Shown here one piece after another: positions 1 to 12,900 of a DNA stretch of 64,000 bases. The position numbers were made by a program, and so were the translations under genes. The notes under the pieces were generated by a model. It worked only from the letters and a program-made list of their open reading frames with translations, made no database searches and was not told where the DNA came from. The stretch lies in the NCBI GenBank assembly GCA_964035545.1, contig OZ037765.1:23686004-23750003 (forward strand), read 5' to 3'. The first letter of the stretch is position 1; every line of letters begins with the position of its first letter. Source of the stretch: Bugula neritina (taxonomy: Eukaryota > Bryozoa > Gymnolaemata > Cheilostomatida > Bugulidae).

Positions 1-765
1 TGAATGTGACGATAAAACCACTCATTTACACTTTATAACTCTGTTATATTGGATACATTAGTTGAAGAAGTGAGTGTGTTTCAGTCAGCTGACTTAGAAC
101 TCAAGACATAAGACTAAGTGTCAGCAAAATACAGAGATGTGATTGTCACATGTCACTTATAAAACTATTTCATATATTTTTAATGTTAATTCGAACGCAT
201 CTAAGGCATGGGAATCCATTATTAAAATAAGTATTTTATTTAGTAAGAATTAAAGTCAAATATTGAACGTCATTATTGAAAAGTTAACATTATTTTTAGC
301 TCCGTATGTTGAAATTTGCTGGTAAATTAATTGCCAAAAAGATATGTTTAAAATTACGACAAACTTTACATATTATGAAAACCAAAGTTCAAAAAGTTAA
401 AAATTAGTTGTGACAGCGCCAAGTGTTCTCAAGAGTAGTTTGCGGTGACTAAACCAGCAGCAGAGAGTACAGCATAGCTATTGCAGGTGCCATCATAATC
501 AAACAATTGAAATATGACATGACACTCAATCAGCTGGGAATACTGATAGCCAGTTTATACATGAATACACGGAATAAAATTTACATGGTACTTTCTGATA
601 AATTGTCAGCGTACTTGCAACATAAAGTTTCCTATGAAATGGCGCTATATCTATAGAACTAATACGGAAATATATATTCACAGACAGCTGAATTTAATCT
701 CATAACAAAAATGAGATATATCTTTACAAAAAAGCTTTTTATTACCCAAAGTGTGAAATTTATAG

Positions 766-1008
766 ATATACATAAAAGTTATGGAGCAGTGGTCATCTAA
801 AGGTTAGAGCGCTGGCTTAGTAAATCCCAAGTCATGGGTTCGATCCCCATTAAAAGCCCTTAGTGATGGTAGGAAAAGCATCCAGTCATAACTGCTCCTG
901 CGGCACATAGGATAAAGTCCTTAGCCCGCTTAAAAAACTTTTCCATTAGAGGTTTCTCACAGGGAACGTGACTATAAGCTTTCATGAGTTTTTATATACA
1001 TAAAATTA
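766..1008 (+). mobile_element. tRNA-derived SINE with target-site duplications
   Basis: The head is tRNA-like. An A-box-like segment lies at 790-803 and a canonical pol III B box (GGTTCGATCC) at 837-846. The tRNA-unrelated body runs to about 993. A near-perfect direct repeat flanks it (766-781, ATATACATAAAAGTTA; 994-1008, ATATACATAAAATTA), as expected of a target-site duplication made by LINE machinery. The element lies in the USP24 intron just downstream of its tenth coding exon, in the sense opposite to the gene. The internal promoter pattern and the duplication are seen directly; membership of a named SINE family is not established. Confidence 0.75.
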
Positions 1009-1043
1009 TACCACATCATTTAACAGATAAAATATTGCAATAC

Positions 1044-4000
1044 CTTTTTTAATGCTATCAATGCACCTCTCCAAATACTTCTTCTTGTACGAGTCTTTCA
1101 TACTACTGCTCTCTGTCATGATATTATACATTTCGTCTAAACCTCTATCTACCAGCACACGGCTCATATCCTCTCTGTGACACAAGTCCCACAACACCTC
1201 CACAACCTACACATACGCAAATAGGGCTGACTAGTTACATTTATGCAGCATTAAAATAAATATAAAGATCTTAGCTACGGATAAAGATTTTACAGCGTTG
1301 AGGTTGTGTGCTCAAAAAAGTTGGTTTCATAATGAATTTTATGCATGCATTTCTTCAATTCATTTCAGCTCACGTGCTGCAGACTTAGTGATCATAGCTT
1401 GTTCTTTTCAACTGTTGTTGTACACACTGGGAGGTTCAAAAGTTGGAAACACAGACTACATGCACTGCTAAGTAAGAAAGCAATAACATAATATTGCAGA
1501 TAGTAGGCATGTAAATACTAGAAGAATCTGAGAGGAAGTTGGTTACTGCTATGTAGGACGATCACATGACAGCAATACCTTAATTGCGAGCTCACTACTC
1601 TTCGTATCTTTGCCAATAACTCCAAGCAGAGAGATCAGTTTCTGCTTCATATCTCCGGTCTCTATCAGCCAGTTGTCGGTAATCAACAGGGAGAAGTTGG
1701 AGAACTGATCTATAGAGAACTGGGAGGCAGCGGCAGCAAATATGCTGTGAATATTATCTATCACGTGGCTAGTCTGGTCATCCTGTGCAAAGAAACATCA
1801 TAGCTTAAGATACTTGAATAAATATGGCACCTGCAAGAACCTGCCAACACCTAATGAGTGCTGGAAGATGTAGGTGTGTGTACCAAAGTCACATTGAGCT
1901 CTTTGAGCACTTTGAGATGCAGCACTTACACCTGTTGCAGATGCAAAAAGTGGATAGTAGAAATAACAAAATAGTACTCAACCTTTCATTTTCATAGACA
2001 TAAATAACCATTTAACCAATTTATCAAGCTATTGGTGAATCAGCTGATACAGCACGCATTCCAACAGAATAGAGCAGTAAAAACTTTCTTAGACCTGGTG
2101 CAGATGCTACCTAATAAATATATACTTTGTGCTTATTTTAGTGAGCTGGAACACCACAAGTTGACAAACATTCACATTGCTATTTAGGTTTTAATCATCA
2201 GTAGTTTATTTTTCAATTAATCACAGAATTATAGTTTACATAACCTTTGCGAGTGAATGTCACTTCTTTGCGCCTGACTGAACATCTATAGCCTAATAAT
2301 GTTAAACTTGACTATTTTTATTGACAAAATTTTCATGTTTGGTCTTGAGTATAAAATCCAGATAAAATAATAGCATAATTACTGAAATTTTATTATGTCA
2401 TAGAGCTTGGCAAGGTCGATCTATGTCTATCTTATATCTCTGTAGATATCCAGTGGCAAAAATCTTTTACTATTGAAACAATTATCCCAACAATGTCACT
2501 ATTTAGACCCTGCCAGAAAAATTTCAACTGAAGATTGTATCTAAGTATTGGATGAACTCCAAGTACTTGCTAATGAATAAACTCATGCATGCAGCCAGTA
2601 AAACTAGTCAAATACTTATAAATCTAACCGTTCTATTCCAGAGTTTTTGCAAATCTTCCCGGGAGAGACGAGGGGCGACGTGTTCAACAATCTTCTTCAC
2701 TTTGTCACAATACTGAGCCTGGTCAATACTGCCAGATAGAATAATGCCAAGTAGCTCTTTATCCTCCATCCACTGGGTTAACTTTTCCAGGGGCACTGCT
2801 CCCTTGGCTGAAGAGCTCTTATCTTTGTCAGCTGTAGCATCCTCAATCATTTTCGTGATCTGTTGTCAATGCATGGAACATCATAGTTTAATGATGAGCA
2901 ATTGTATAGGAACTAAAACTAATGTACTTTGTGCAAGATGACCCTTGGCTTTAGGTATTCAGTTTACAAACAAATTGCTTACCTCTATCAAAGCATTCAT
3001 CTTTGCATTGAAATGAGGACATTTGATCATACGAAGCACCAAATCTAAACGCAGCTCATCTGCATTCTCAGTTTTCTTCCTCCAGAGAACCTGAGATATG
3101 ACCTTGACACATCGTAACAGGTCACATGCCTTTCCAATATTCTGTAAACATGCCAACAATACAATTAATATATTTTTTCTTTGCAGAAGAAAAACATCAA
3201 GAAGTCATCAACAGTTGAATTAAAATTGCGGAAGCTGCCCTACCTTGTCCCGAAAGTCATCAGCAGTTAAATTCTCGACTGTTTGTATAACTCTTTTCAT
3301 ACTCTTTTCTAACAAAGGTCGGGCGATGTTTGGACTTAAAAAGTCAATGCATGATGACAGAACCTCTGTAAGTGCAGCCATAACCTGTAAGAAGTGTTGC
3401 AGAGTTACTATTGAAACACAAAAATCTGAGGAAACCATCGCATTGCTCAAGATAAGCAGAAAATAATGTCCAACATTTAGCATAAATCATACTAAAAACA
3501 ACTTTTAAGGTTTACAAAACTATAAAGAAGATGTACTTACTCGAATATTTGTTTTAGGCAACTCAATGATGGCTGTGATCTTCTCAAACCCGCCATGATA
3601 ATGAAACTTGTTGATAAGATTTGATAACCACCAGTGTTCTTTTACACCCAAACTCCGTATTGGCTGACTGATAACTCTATCGGGTCCCATCTTGTCCTCC
3701 CATGACTCAACTTTAGACCTGACAATAGTCATGTTGGCACTTAAGTTTGGTTTATTGCATACTTGAAACATTCAATTAGAAATGCTTACAGCATCACCAG
3801 CAAAATTGTATCAGTTTGAAATAAAACATTAACTGAACACTTGAACACAACATTTCTTGCCAAGATCCATCAACTATAAGTAAAATAAAAAGTAAATAAC
3901 TTTTCTAGAGCAATTTTTATTTAGCAATTAGCATGCAAGCAAAAGCAGTAAAAACTCTTGTCAGTATAAATGTGCAGAGTTTTGTTAGATGTGATAGATT

Positions 4001-7000
4001 CTTTGATTAGGCCTGAATCACTTTTACACCATGACCTAATCTGAGCAAAATACTGGAGTGGTATTTATTTTAAACAATAGGCCATCCACATTCTATGGAC
4101 TGCATATAAACACCAGAAGTATGTGATTCAGTGGAATTAAAGGCAACTTTCAAGTGAGTGGACAAGCAGCTCACTTCATTGTCTTGTTCTTCTGGTGGTA
4201 GGCACAGTTTGTATTGAAGCTTAAAGCCAACACCTTCAGCGCCTCAACAGGCACAAACGTCTGCTCAGCTTTGGAGGGCAGATCAAGTGCTGTGGAAACA
4301 ACTTCCATGAGCAATAGAATCATATCGTAGACGCCTTCTTGTATATCAGCTGACCATCTGTATATAGCTGGGGCATCCAATAGTTTCTCAAAACACTGCA
4401 AAGAACAAACTATACTTGCTCGACACAAAATAAAATGATATATTCTAAACATTTCACAAAATATATTCAACGCATGACACTCAAATGAGCCAAGCCAATG
4501 TCTACAGATGCATAGCTTACTGTACAAAAAAAAAATATCAGGGATATGCAGCAACAACTTTGAAAGATATTGAATATAAAAGAAGTGCAGGTGCATAGCT
4601 TTAGAAAGAGTGAGTATAGATACCGATGGAAGACATTGGGTTAGAAACTTCATACACAGCTCATCACTTGTTGCTTTCCCTTCATCTAACAACTTCATAG
4701 TAGCATACATGCACTTGGCTAAAGATTCATCATCTCTGAACAAAAATTACACAACTACAATTTAAACCAATTGAATCATGCAAAAGTCAATTATGATTTG
4801 TACACATATGAAAACGTTGCTAAGAAAACTACTAGCATTTTAAGTACACTTTGCATAAAATTAAATTGGGCAAGTAAATGGAACGTATTTAGCTGGTTGC
4901 CTAAGGTGACATCAAAAAGTTCCTCAACTGTTAACCCTTATATTCACACATTTTTAGGCATGCATAAAAAATAATTGCTGAGTAATTGTAAAGTCACATA
5001 TTTGCTTTGCATAGGCAGTCAACTAAATTCAGTCAAAATTTTACAGAACCACTACATCTTCAAATCAGAAAGTTGAAATACAACAGAAAAATGCATTTGC
5101 TCAGTTGCCTCTAAACTTAGAAGTATACATATAATAACTATTTTAATTGTTGTAGTAATCATTTTATTCCAAATTTCTATTATTCATTACACAATGAAAT
5201 CCCAGTAACTACTGCAGGCTGCATGTTTTAGCATGCATAATAGAAATAAGAAATTTAAAACGTGGGTTTTCCACTCTAATTCATAATAGTATACAAAATA
5301 ATTTTATTTCTTAAGCCTGTGAGCGCCACATAAATGTAGGCTGGTGTAGGCTGGAGTTCGTATGCGATCCTGGGGTCGCCTGTTGGACAGCTCTGAACTA
5401 ATGTATATGACTGTATCAACATAATTAACCTGCTAGCTCACCAATGCAACGCTTCAAAAAACCCAAGACATGCGACGGAAGGAAAAGGTCTGTATTTCTA
5501 CTGGAAGAGATTGAGTGAAAACCACATATGCTTGATTTATAATAGATTTTGCCATCATTCATCAAAAATGTCATCAAATAGCTAAACGTCTTCTACTTCA
5601 ATTCTAATTTTTATACTTTAAACTTTAGAGTGATCCTAACAGGGTATGAAGTTGATAAAGGAATATAATAAATTATTAAATAATTTATCTGATCTAGTGT
5701 ACATTATCACCACCAGAATCCGCATGACTATGGTAATATTTATACTGGTTTAATGATGCAATTAATGAGCTTTAAAGTAACTAGTTGCATCAGTACCCAA
5801 TTAGATTAACCAATAGCCAACTAAGGCCATTCCCATATAAAACTTTGATATAAGAAAATGATTCCACTCAATACTCAAATAGTTGAAGTCAGTTAATTTT
5901 TTTAATTTTTACCTTACACAATTCTTCTCTTCAATTTTGAGCTGTTAATCCACAAAAGATAGAGCTCATGAAAATTTAGCAGTAAAATCTAAAAAACTAG
6001 TAATTTTAATACTAGCTCCACTTCTTTGATATCAGAAATAGAGACTAGATTTCAAAAAATACTTACATCTACAATAAGATTAATTAGAAAAGAATTCGAA
6101 GCAGCCAGTTTGCAACAACAATTTTACCACATCATACTTAAAGCAGTGCTGCAATTTAATAAAGGTGTCACTAATACCATATTGAAAAGTTTTTCACTTT
6201 TCCAAATATAACATTTAGTATATTAGTCTAACATAGATTCCAAATATAAAACTTGAATATTAGAAAATGGTAGCATAGCATACCGATAGGGGATACTCCA
6301 TGAATCTGTGTACACCCTTGATTCAAGCTCATACAGATTGGCAGCTGGAAAATCTTGGGTTTCAGACGTATCCATAGACTATAATATAAGTTTAATTTAA
6401 ATTAAACAATTTTATTATCACATTTTTTTATTATTTTCACACTACTTTAGTTAAGTATTGATGAATGTTGTAACAATACTTTTGCTATCTTGAGAGATAG
6501 CCAACTTACAATAAGAGCTATTGGATAACATGGGTAACTAAAGTAAAACTGTAAGTCATATAACCAGCACAACACTACCGTTGTTTCAGCAGCTTTAAAT
6601 ATTGTCAAACTAAAATTATAACTTTCAGTATTATAAAAACTATTTAGTTACATACTGGAATATGATGCCACCGCAGAATACTCATGTCTTACAGCCAACA
6701 GCACAGTTTGACTTGAATTGAGACCTACTAAACTTATTTCTTACTAAACTTGAATTACACAATACCTAAATGAAATTACCAGAAAAAACTTTTATTCTTA
6801 TTTTCAAAACAATAACTCAGTCTATTACTAAAACCTACACATTAACCTTCAGGCCTATAAATATAAAAACATATATCATTACACAATTACTAAATGTGCA
6901 TTATGATTATAGAATATTTTAAAACCAAGATTCATGCACTTAAGTCTAGATTGATTTAGAAGCTACTTACACCTTGATCTAAAGTGTTGGCATCTGGACT

Positions 7001-7174
7001 ACTTTTTTGGTCATCAAAATAAGTTAATGATTGGCCATTGGTCAGCATGTCTACAGCTTCATTCATATCATTTTTGGAGATTTTGAGAGCTCTTCTAACC
7101 TCGCTCTCACTTGGAAATCCCATAGACAATAGCATTTGCACATTTTCATCACTTGGCTCCATGCTGCTACTCAT
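1044..7174 (-). CDS. USP24: Ubiquitin carboxyl-terminal hydrolase 24, N-terminal part (10 exons, incomplete)
   Basis: USP24 is a very large deubiquitinase. The coding exons, in transcript order, are 7174-6971, 6378-6284, 4735-4624, 4395-4175, 3718-3541, 3384-3244, 3141-2983, 2859-2629, 1782-1579 and 1206-1044. Together they give about 569 residues that follow vertebrate USP24 collinearly. An N-terminal UBA domain (about residues 8-48, with the MGF motif) comes first, then a helical-repeat region with blocks such as NLYELESRV and GSIDQAQYCDKVKKI. All introns are GT-AG and the phases agree. The last exon ends in phase 1, so the gene continues off the left edge. The cysteine-protease core, which lies far downstream in the family, is not in the window. 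The start is the first ATG before the UBA domain. An AG acceptor just upstream hints at a separate leader exon. Introns hold the SINE at 766-1008 and otherwise nothing I recognise. Confidence 0.95.
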
Positions 7175-7624
7175 CCTTACGCTGATTATTTATCAGTGCA
7201 AGTGTTATTGCTTAGAAGTTTAATTCATCCTAAAGTTAGAAATTACATATTTTTGGACTAGTAGTAATTTAAGACTTTTGCTTTTAAATTCAATTTTATA
7301 AGAAAATGATCAGCAAACTGAAACTCTAATACTAGAAATTCTAGCTAAGTATCTGTTACAATCACCATAGAATTAGATGTCTATCCAACTCAGTAACATC
7401 AACTGTAAGTAAGTTGTGATAGTAACTGTAAGTTACAAATTTAGTAACTGTTAGTGTTACTACAAATTCAGTACAATTGCAAGTGTAACTTAGAGCAGTA
7501 AAACTAACTGCAGGTGGAAGACCAAACGTCAGCATGAATTTACTCTTAGACATTACAAGTAGAGAATGAGAAAAAATCTGATAAAATTGAACCAACACTA
7601 AACATATCAAATTCAAACTTATGC

Positions 7625-7920
7625 AGTTATGCTTATGCTATGATTATTCATTATCATAATCATAATAATAATGTTATTACTCAATTATGGTTTGCATTAA
7701 AATACTAATAATAATACTAAATACTAATAGCCATAAGTTAAATTAATTAGACCACTATGGTCTACCTGCACCAGTACCTCTCAACCAGCCTGGGTCAAAT
7801 TAAAAGTTATAGTAATACTAATAGTAATAGTAATACAGTGATACTAAATCTAATACAAAAATACTAATAGTAATAGTGATGCTGCTACTAGTACTAGTAG
7901 TATTAGTAAACCCAATACCG
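7625..7920. repeat. Degenerate trinucleotide (AAT/AGT/ACT) low-complexity tract
   Basis: A run built mainly from AAT, ACT and AGT triplets in irregular order, with self-complementary ACTAGT cores around 7886-7905. The same style of sequence recurs near 48.65-48.81 kb and 52.95-53.22 kb. Because ACT and AGT are reverse complements, the tract can fold on itself. Confidence 0.6.
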
Positions 7921-8435
7921 ATACAGGCAATATTCATAGTCATACAGTTACACTTGGACGCAAACTTGTTTAAGTTGCTGTTAATTTTAATCATAATGTT
8001 ACCGGGTTGAGCTACGTCGACACTAACACTTGCACTTCGTCTTACAGCTTCAGTTTCTTTCAAGTTTAAATATATCATCAATATCATTAAACAAAAAATA
8101 ATCAATCATAATGATAGTTATGATATTAATATTATTATTAATAAATTTAATGTTCTATTCCCTTACTCTTAGAGTTACTTTTAGTTTCAGTTTGAATTTG
8201 ACTTTGAGTCTAGCATTTTTATTTTTCTTTGACGTTTAAATTGAATTGACTATTTACTAAATTACTTTTACAGTTAGTACTTGGGCACTAATAGTTACCA
8301 GTGGACTTGGCCATTTCAATAGAACTATAATGTTAAACTTAGTATCTTCAATCCTGATCATAATGATATTGATAAACTTAAAGTTAGTTTCGAGAAATCT
8401 AAAATCGAATTTGGTTATATTCAAATTGTCGTTAG

Positions 8436-8454
8436 CCTAAGGCCACGCCTTAGG
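8436..8454. repeat. Perfect 8-bp inverted repeat with 3-bp loop
   Basis: CCTAAGGC, then CAC, then GCCTTAGG. A further partial copy of the arm (GCCTTAGG) follows about 20 bp later. No function can be assigned. Confidence 0.5.
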
Positions 8455-9643
8455 ATTGGGGTTACCGCTTAGCCTTAGGTATTACTATCATAATCATAAT
8501 ACTAATAGGCTACGGTAAATAGTTGGCAGATGGCGATGTTCGTTCTCATAAATTATTATCATTATTTCTATAAGTTAAAATGCAATAACAACTGTTAAAT
8601 TCAAAAAAATTAATATAACAATGTAACAATTGATATAACTTTTAGCAAAGTGACATGCATTGATGTAACTTATTTCAATCTTTATAATAATAGTAATATA
8701 CTATAACTATTTTGAGTTTGAAGCGCTAAAATTTTGATAGATATTTTTTTCTCCGCATTGGCGATGAGCGCCATTATGAATAAAATATTGTAGCCTATAT
8801 AAAATAGGTTATTTTTCACAATTTTGGTCATAAATTATTTTGATGAATTTCAATTTGATATGTTGTCTGTAAAACATATACTTTTATTTTATAAATTTTT
8901 CAAAATTACAAAGAGAAGATAATCTCTAATTATAACACGGAAACAGTCATTGAACTGTAACCCCTATAAGTTTTAGTTCATTGGTTATGATATACATTGT
9001 GCATAAATTATAACAAAACATCCCATATTATGACAGTTATGAGTTTTGAAATTTAACATGAATTACCCTCTAGATTCTAGGAGATATAACAACTAGCTTT
9101 CAAAGTTATATTGACCCAATAAAGACAAATTGTAAATAAAACATGTAATTATACCCTCTTTAGCCTTTTTAGACCAATACTGCAATAGCACTACATTCTA
9201 ACATGTCAATGTGCATATTACTTTTATTGTTTGGATATGTTTATTATAAGTTAAACTTCATAATGCTACAGTGTCTAAAAGTAATCAAAAGGCAATTTAC
9301 AAAAGCAAGCAACATTCTAAAACATCCATATATTATTTATATTTTATAATTTGCAATAAACTGTCGTAAATGATGAAATTAATCATTTATTCAGGATTTG
9401 TTCAGCTAGCTGTGTGTGTGGGTGCTGGGTGTGTTATTTTAATAACATATTTTCCTGGTGAATTATATTTGCCTCACCACTAAGGCAATTGCTGTGAAAA
9501 TATCACCAAAATCTCAGTGCCCGTTGCAATTCTTAATATTTTATAAAGTAGCTTTTTTGTTTTCATTTTGTTGAACTTCAAATAGGCCACACCTTAAAAA
9601 TTCTATATACATATCAGTGCACCTTAAACACCTAAAAAGCTCG

Positions 9644-9649
9644 TTTATT
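9644..9649 (-). terminator. Candidate poly(A) signal for the Reeler gene
   Basis: AATAAA on the minus strand about 290 bases after the Reeler stop codon. Such hexamers are frequent by chance in DNA this rich in A and T, so this is only a candidate. Confidence 0.25.
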
Positions 9650-9937
9650 TTAAATTGGCATTGATAATTCTAAACTTGTCTTTAAATTCTTTTTTTTAAA
9701 GGCATGAATAGTTTAGAGAAATTTACTTGAGGCTTTATATAGGCACATAGATTTCCATTTCAAAAATAGCTTTGTAGTGATTAAAAATTTAGCATTGAAG
9801 TTCATAAGCAAGAAATTAAAAATATAACAGTGGCAAGCAACATAATCCTTCAAAAATATGATATAATAAATGTGTACTATATGGTAAGTTTAAGCCTTTG
9901 TGCAAAAGAAAGTTTTTGAACATTTCTATAACAGATG

Positions 9938-12900
9938 CTATTCGGACATGGCAAATAAGATTAAAACAATAGCTATTATGATAGCATTTAATCTTGTTAC
10001 ATTGCATCCATTATTACTTCTTTGCTTAACACAAGCTGCTATCTGCTCTTCAGTGTTGTTACTCATATATAATACTTGGCTGAAGATGTTGATGTGTGGA
10101 GGCTGTACAAACTGTTTTACCACCGATGCTCTGTGAAGTAAAATGGAACTTCTTTGAATTACATCCACTTTATATAACAGTCAGTTGGGAAAACAAAATA
10201 AACTGAAGGATACAGTATCTGTGAAAGTTACTCACTGAAAATGCAGGTCACCCATTGTCATGGCTTCACAAACATCGGGTGGAGGTCTCCAGCTCATTGA
10301 TATTTCTTGTCTCCAATTATTACTGAATGCAGAGTTGTGAGTCAAAGCATTCTAAAACAGAACTTTACTCATTAGTCATATTGAATCACATTTCAATGTC
10401 TATGAATTCTTTAATTCCTATTTGATTTAATATGACTTGCAACCTTAAAGTATATATTGTTAGTTTATATGAAAAGACTTTAGAATTTATTTTGTTTTTA
10501 AATTTTGATTATAGGTATGTAGTTTTATTGTAATAGAGTATAGCCAATGTTGATTGTTGATAGGTTTTGATAACAGATATTTTAGACTTTCAGTACTTGT
10601 AATATTGGTGCCTGTTGCACCAAATTTTAACTGAAGCCTAATTTTGCCTGTAGACCAATCCTAGAAGATATTTGGTGATAGTTTATTTAAATAGACTTAA
10701 ATGGTGGGACCATAAAGTCTCAAAAAGTAAATCTAAAAGCACATGAATGCACTTCAACAGCTAAGATAACTTCGACTGCTTCTAAAATTTTCTAAGCTAG
10801 TCTTATGTTTCACTCACTCCACTCCTTCCGCAGACTTGTGCTGACAGGGTTGGGGGACCTTCTAAGACTCCTTTAGCAATGTAATCAAAGGAGTTCACTT
10901 TTCTTGCTTGGATTAAAAACCCTTTGAACAAGGTGGAGGTTGGGCTCAATATTCTCACATTAACTGAAAAACAAACAAAAGTCAATAGTTTGTTACATAT
11001 TAAAAATTAGTCAGGAAAGTTTGTGTTTTATAGTTGTCAGTAACTAATCAATTGTGTAACTGCTTCCTCTTCCACATATTGGAAAATCTGGCTGCATGTA
11101 ATATTTAGTTCACCTGCCTACAACAGCTAAGTTTGTCTTTTTTTATTAAATTGACTGCTGGCTAATGCACAACTATAACCATTCTTCTGTTAATCAGCAG
11201 CTTATTGTTAAGTTGAACAAGTTTACAAACACCCATTACAACACTATCTTGCTTTGCTGGCAGTGAAAAAATAACATGTTTTTATAATTTAGCAGCACTT
11301 GAGATGGTGCCATCCGATATGTCAGTACGAAATATGGCAGCTATTTGATGAGAACTTACATTCTGCATTGTTCATTAAAAAGATTAAATAAAAGCACATA
11401 TTTGCTCAGTTACAATTAGTTCAGTTTATCAATTTGAGTACTGTTACTCTTGCCAAGAGAACTACATAATGATGCATGGCTGTGATGCAATACATTTAAA
11501 ATTAAAAAAAAACTCAAACATTATCACATAGTTTGCATTGTATACATTTTATCTTTTCATCTTATATTATATTGTTTGTTGACGTAGTTCAATATGATGT
11601 CACACGATAATTTTGTTGCCAGTCTTGCTAGATTTATGCTATTAATTGAATAGGTAGAATGTCAGTATACTAGTTTTAAAGGCATGGAAAATACTTACTG
11701 GGATCTCATATAGAATGAGCAAACAAGATGTTATAGTCTAATTCACATCAACAAGACCATAATAATAAATGAAAAATATTTTTCGTAAATAATATGCATA
11801 ATAATGATATTAAAATTTGTATATTATGACATTCTAATCTAACTTGTTCACTATAAGAAACTTATGGTTAACAAGTGACATTTTCTAGTTTTCTTTGTGA
11901 ATGCATTTAATATATATTGGAGACCTTTCTAATATTTAGTTTCATTTTGAGATTAAAAGTGTTTGAAATGTTTATAAAAAGCCAACCATTTAAAACATGA
12001 AGCAAGTAAACAGGTGTCTAAAACTGAAAAGTGAGACAATAATTAAACAACCTGTGAGTATGCTACAAAACAAAAGTGTTTCGGTTCCATAATTTATAAT
12101 AAAAGTTTAATAAATTGCTCTTCACTTATTTCCATCGATAGTATAATTTTTTCTGAATTTCCATGCAAATTATTAAATTATATACAATTTAATTATTGCC
12201 TTGTTACTATGTAAACCAGTACATTAAATTCAGTATCCATGTATATCTACAAGCCATACAAGTGATATGCATGTTTATACATGATCGAACTGTATGTCTA
12301 TATGACTGTGTACATTATATTGTTTGCATACACAAGTGAGTACGATTTCTCTCTTTTTATACAGGATGTTGTATGTCCTGTCTATGAGTAACCAATTAGG
12401 GCACAATGAAACATTTAAATATATTTAATAGGTGGTTAACCATCAGAAATGTTTGAAAATACTCTTAAAATGATCTCACTTTCATTATCTTTTTAGAAAA
12501 ATCTGAACTTGTCAAATAATTTTTACAAGTTGAATAAATGTATGTCGGGAAAAGTTTGCAAATTACTTTCAAATTATAAAAAGTATCTGTTCAAGTAAAG
12601 CCAGTATGTTAGGAAAATATATTCAAGTTATATTGAACTTATCAAACAGGACAAATCTGATGCAGATTTTAAAGGTAAAAAGTTATGCAGAAATTTATAA
12701 GTATCAAATTACGATAAATTTTAGAAGTTTCCAGATGGCTCTAGTATCTTTTTATGTAAATATAGCAAAAATTACTGATGTGAAATAAATAAGCATAATT
12801 CTATTTATATTATGAGATTTTAGCACATCAATACAAAGAAATTAAGGCCAGGCCTGATAAGTTTTAACTTAAAAACTTTAAATGCTTTTACATAAACTTT

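Larger units (their letters stand above)
7175..9937. other. Intergenic region between USP24 and the Reeler gene
   Basis: No coding exon is recognisable on either strand; the frames that stay open are short and AT-driven. It should hold the USP24 promoter and leader near 7.2-7.4 kb and the 3' untranslated region of the Reeler gene towards 9.9 kb. Low-complexity DNA of the ANT type occupies about 7.6-7.9 kb, and a short palindrome lies at 8436-8454. Confidence 0.6.

Noticed and set aside
1..764. Further USP24 exon at the left edge
   Set aside because: No segment with acceptor, donor and the expected next block of USP24 similarity was found; this part looks like intron.
781..860. Functional tRNA gene
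   Set aside because: The A and B boxes are present, but the cloverleaf is imperfect and the unit continues into a SINE body bounded by target duplications.
5320..5400. GC-richer island with a TGTAGGCTGG direct repeat in a USP24 intron
   Set aside because: It might be a SINE fragment, but I find neither both pol III boxes nor a target duplication, and no exon of USP24 fits.
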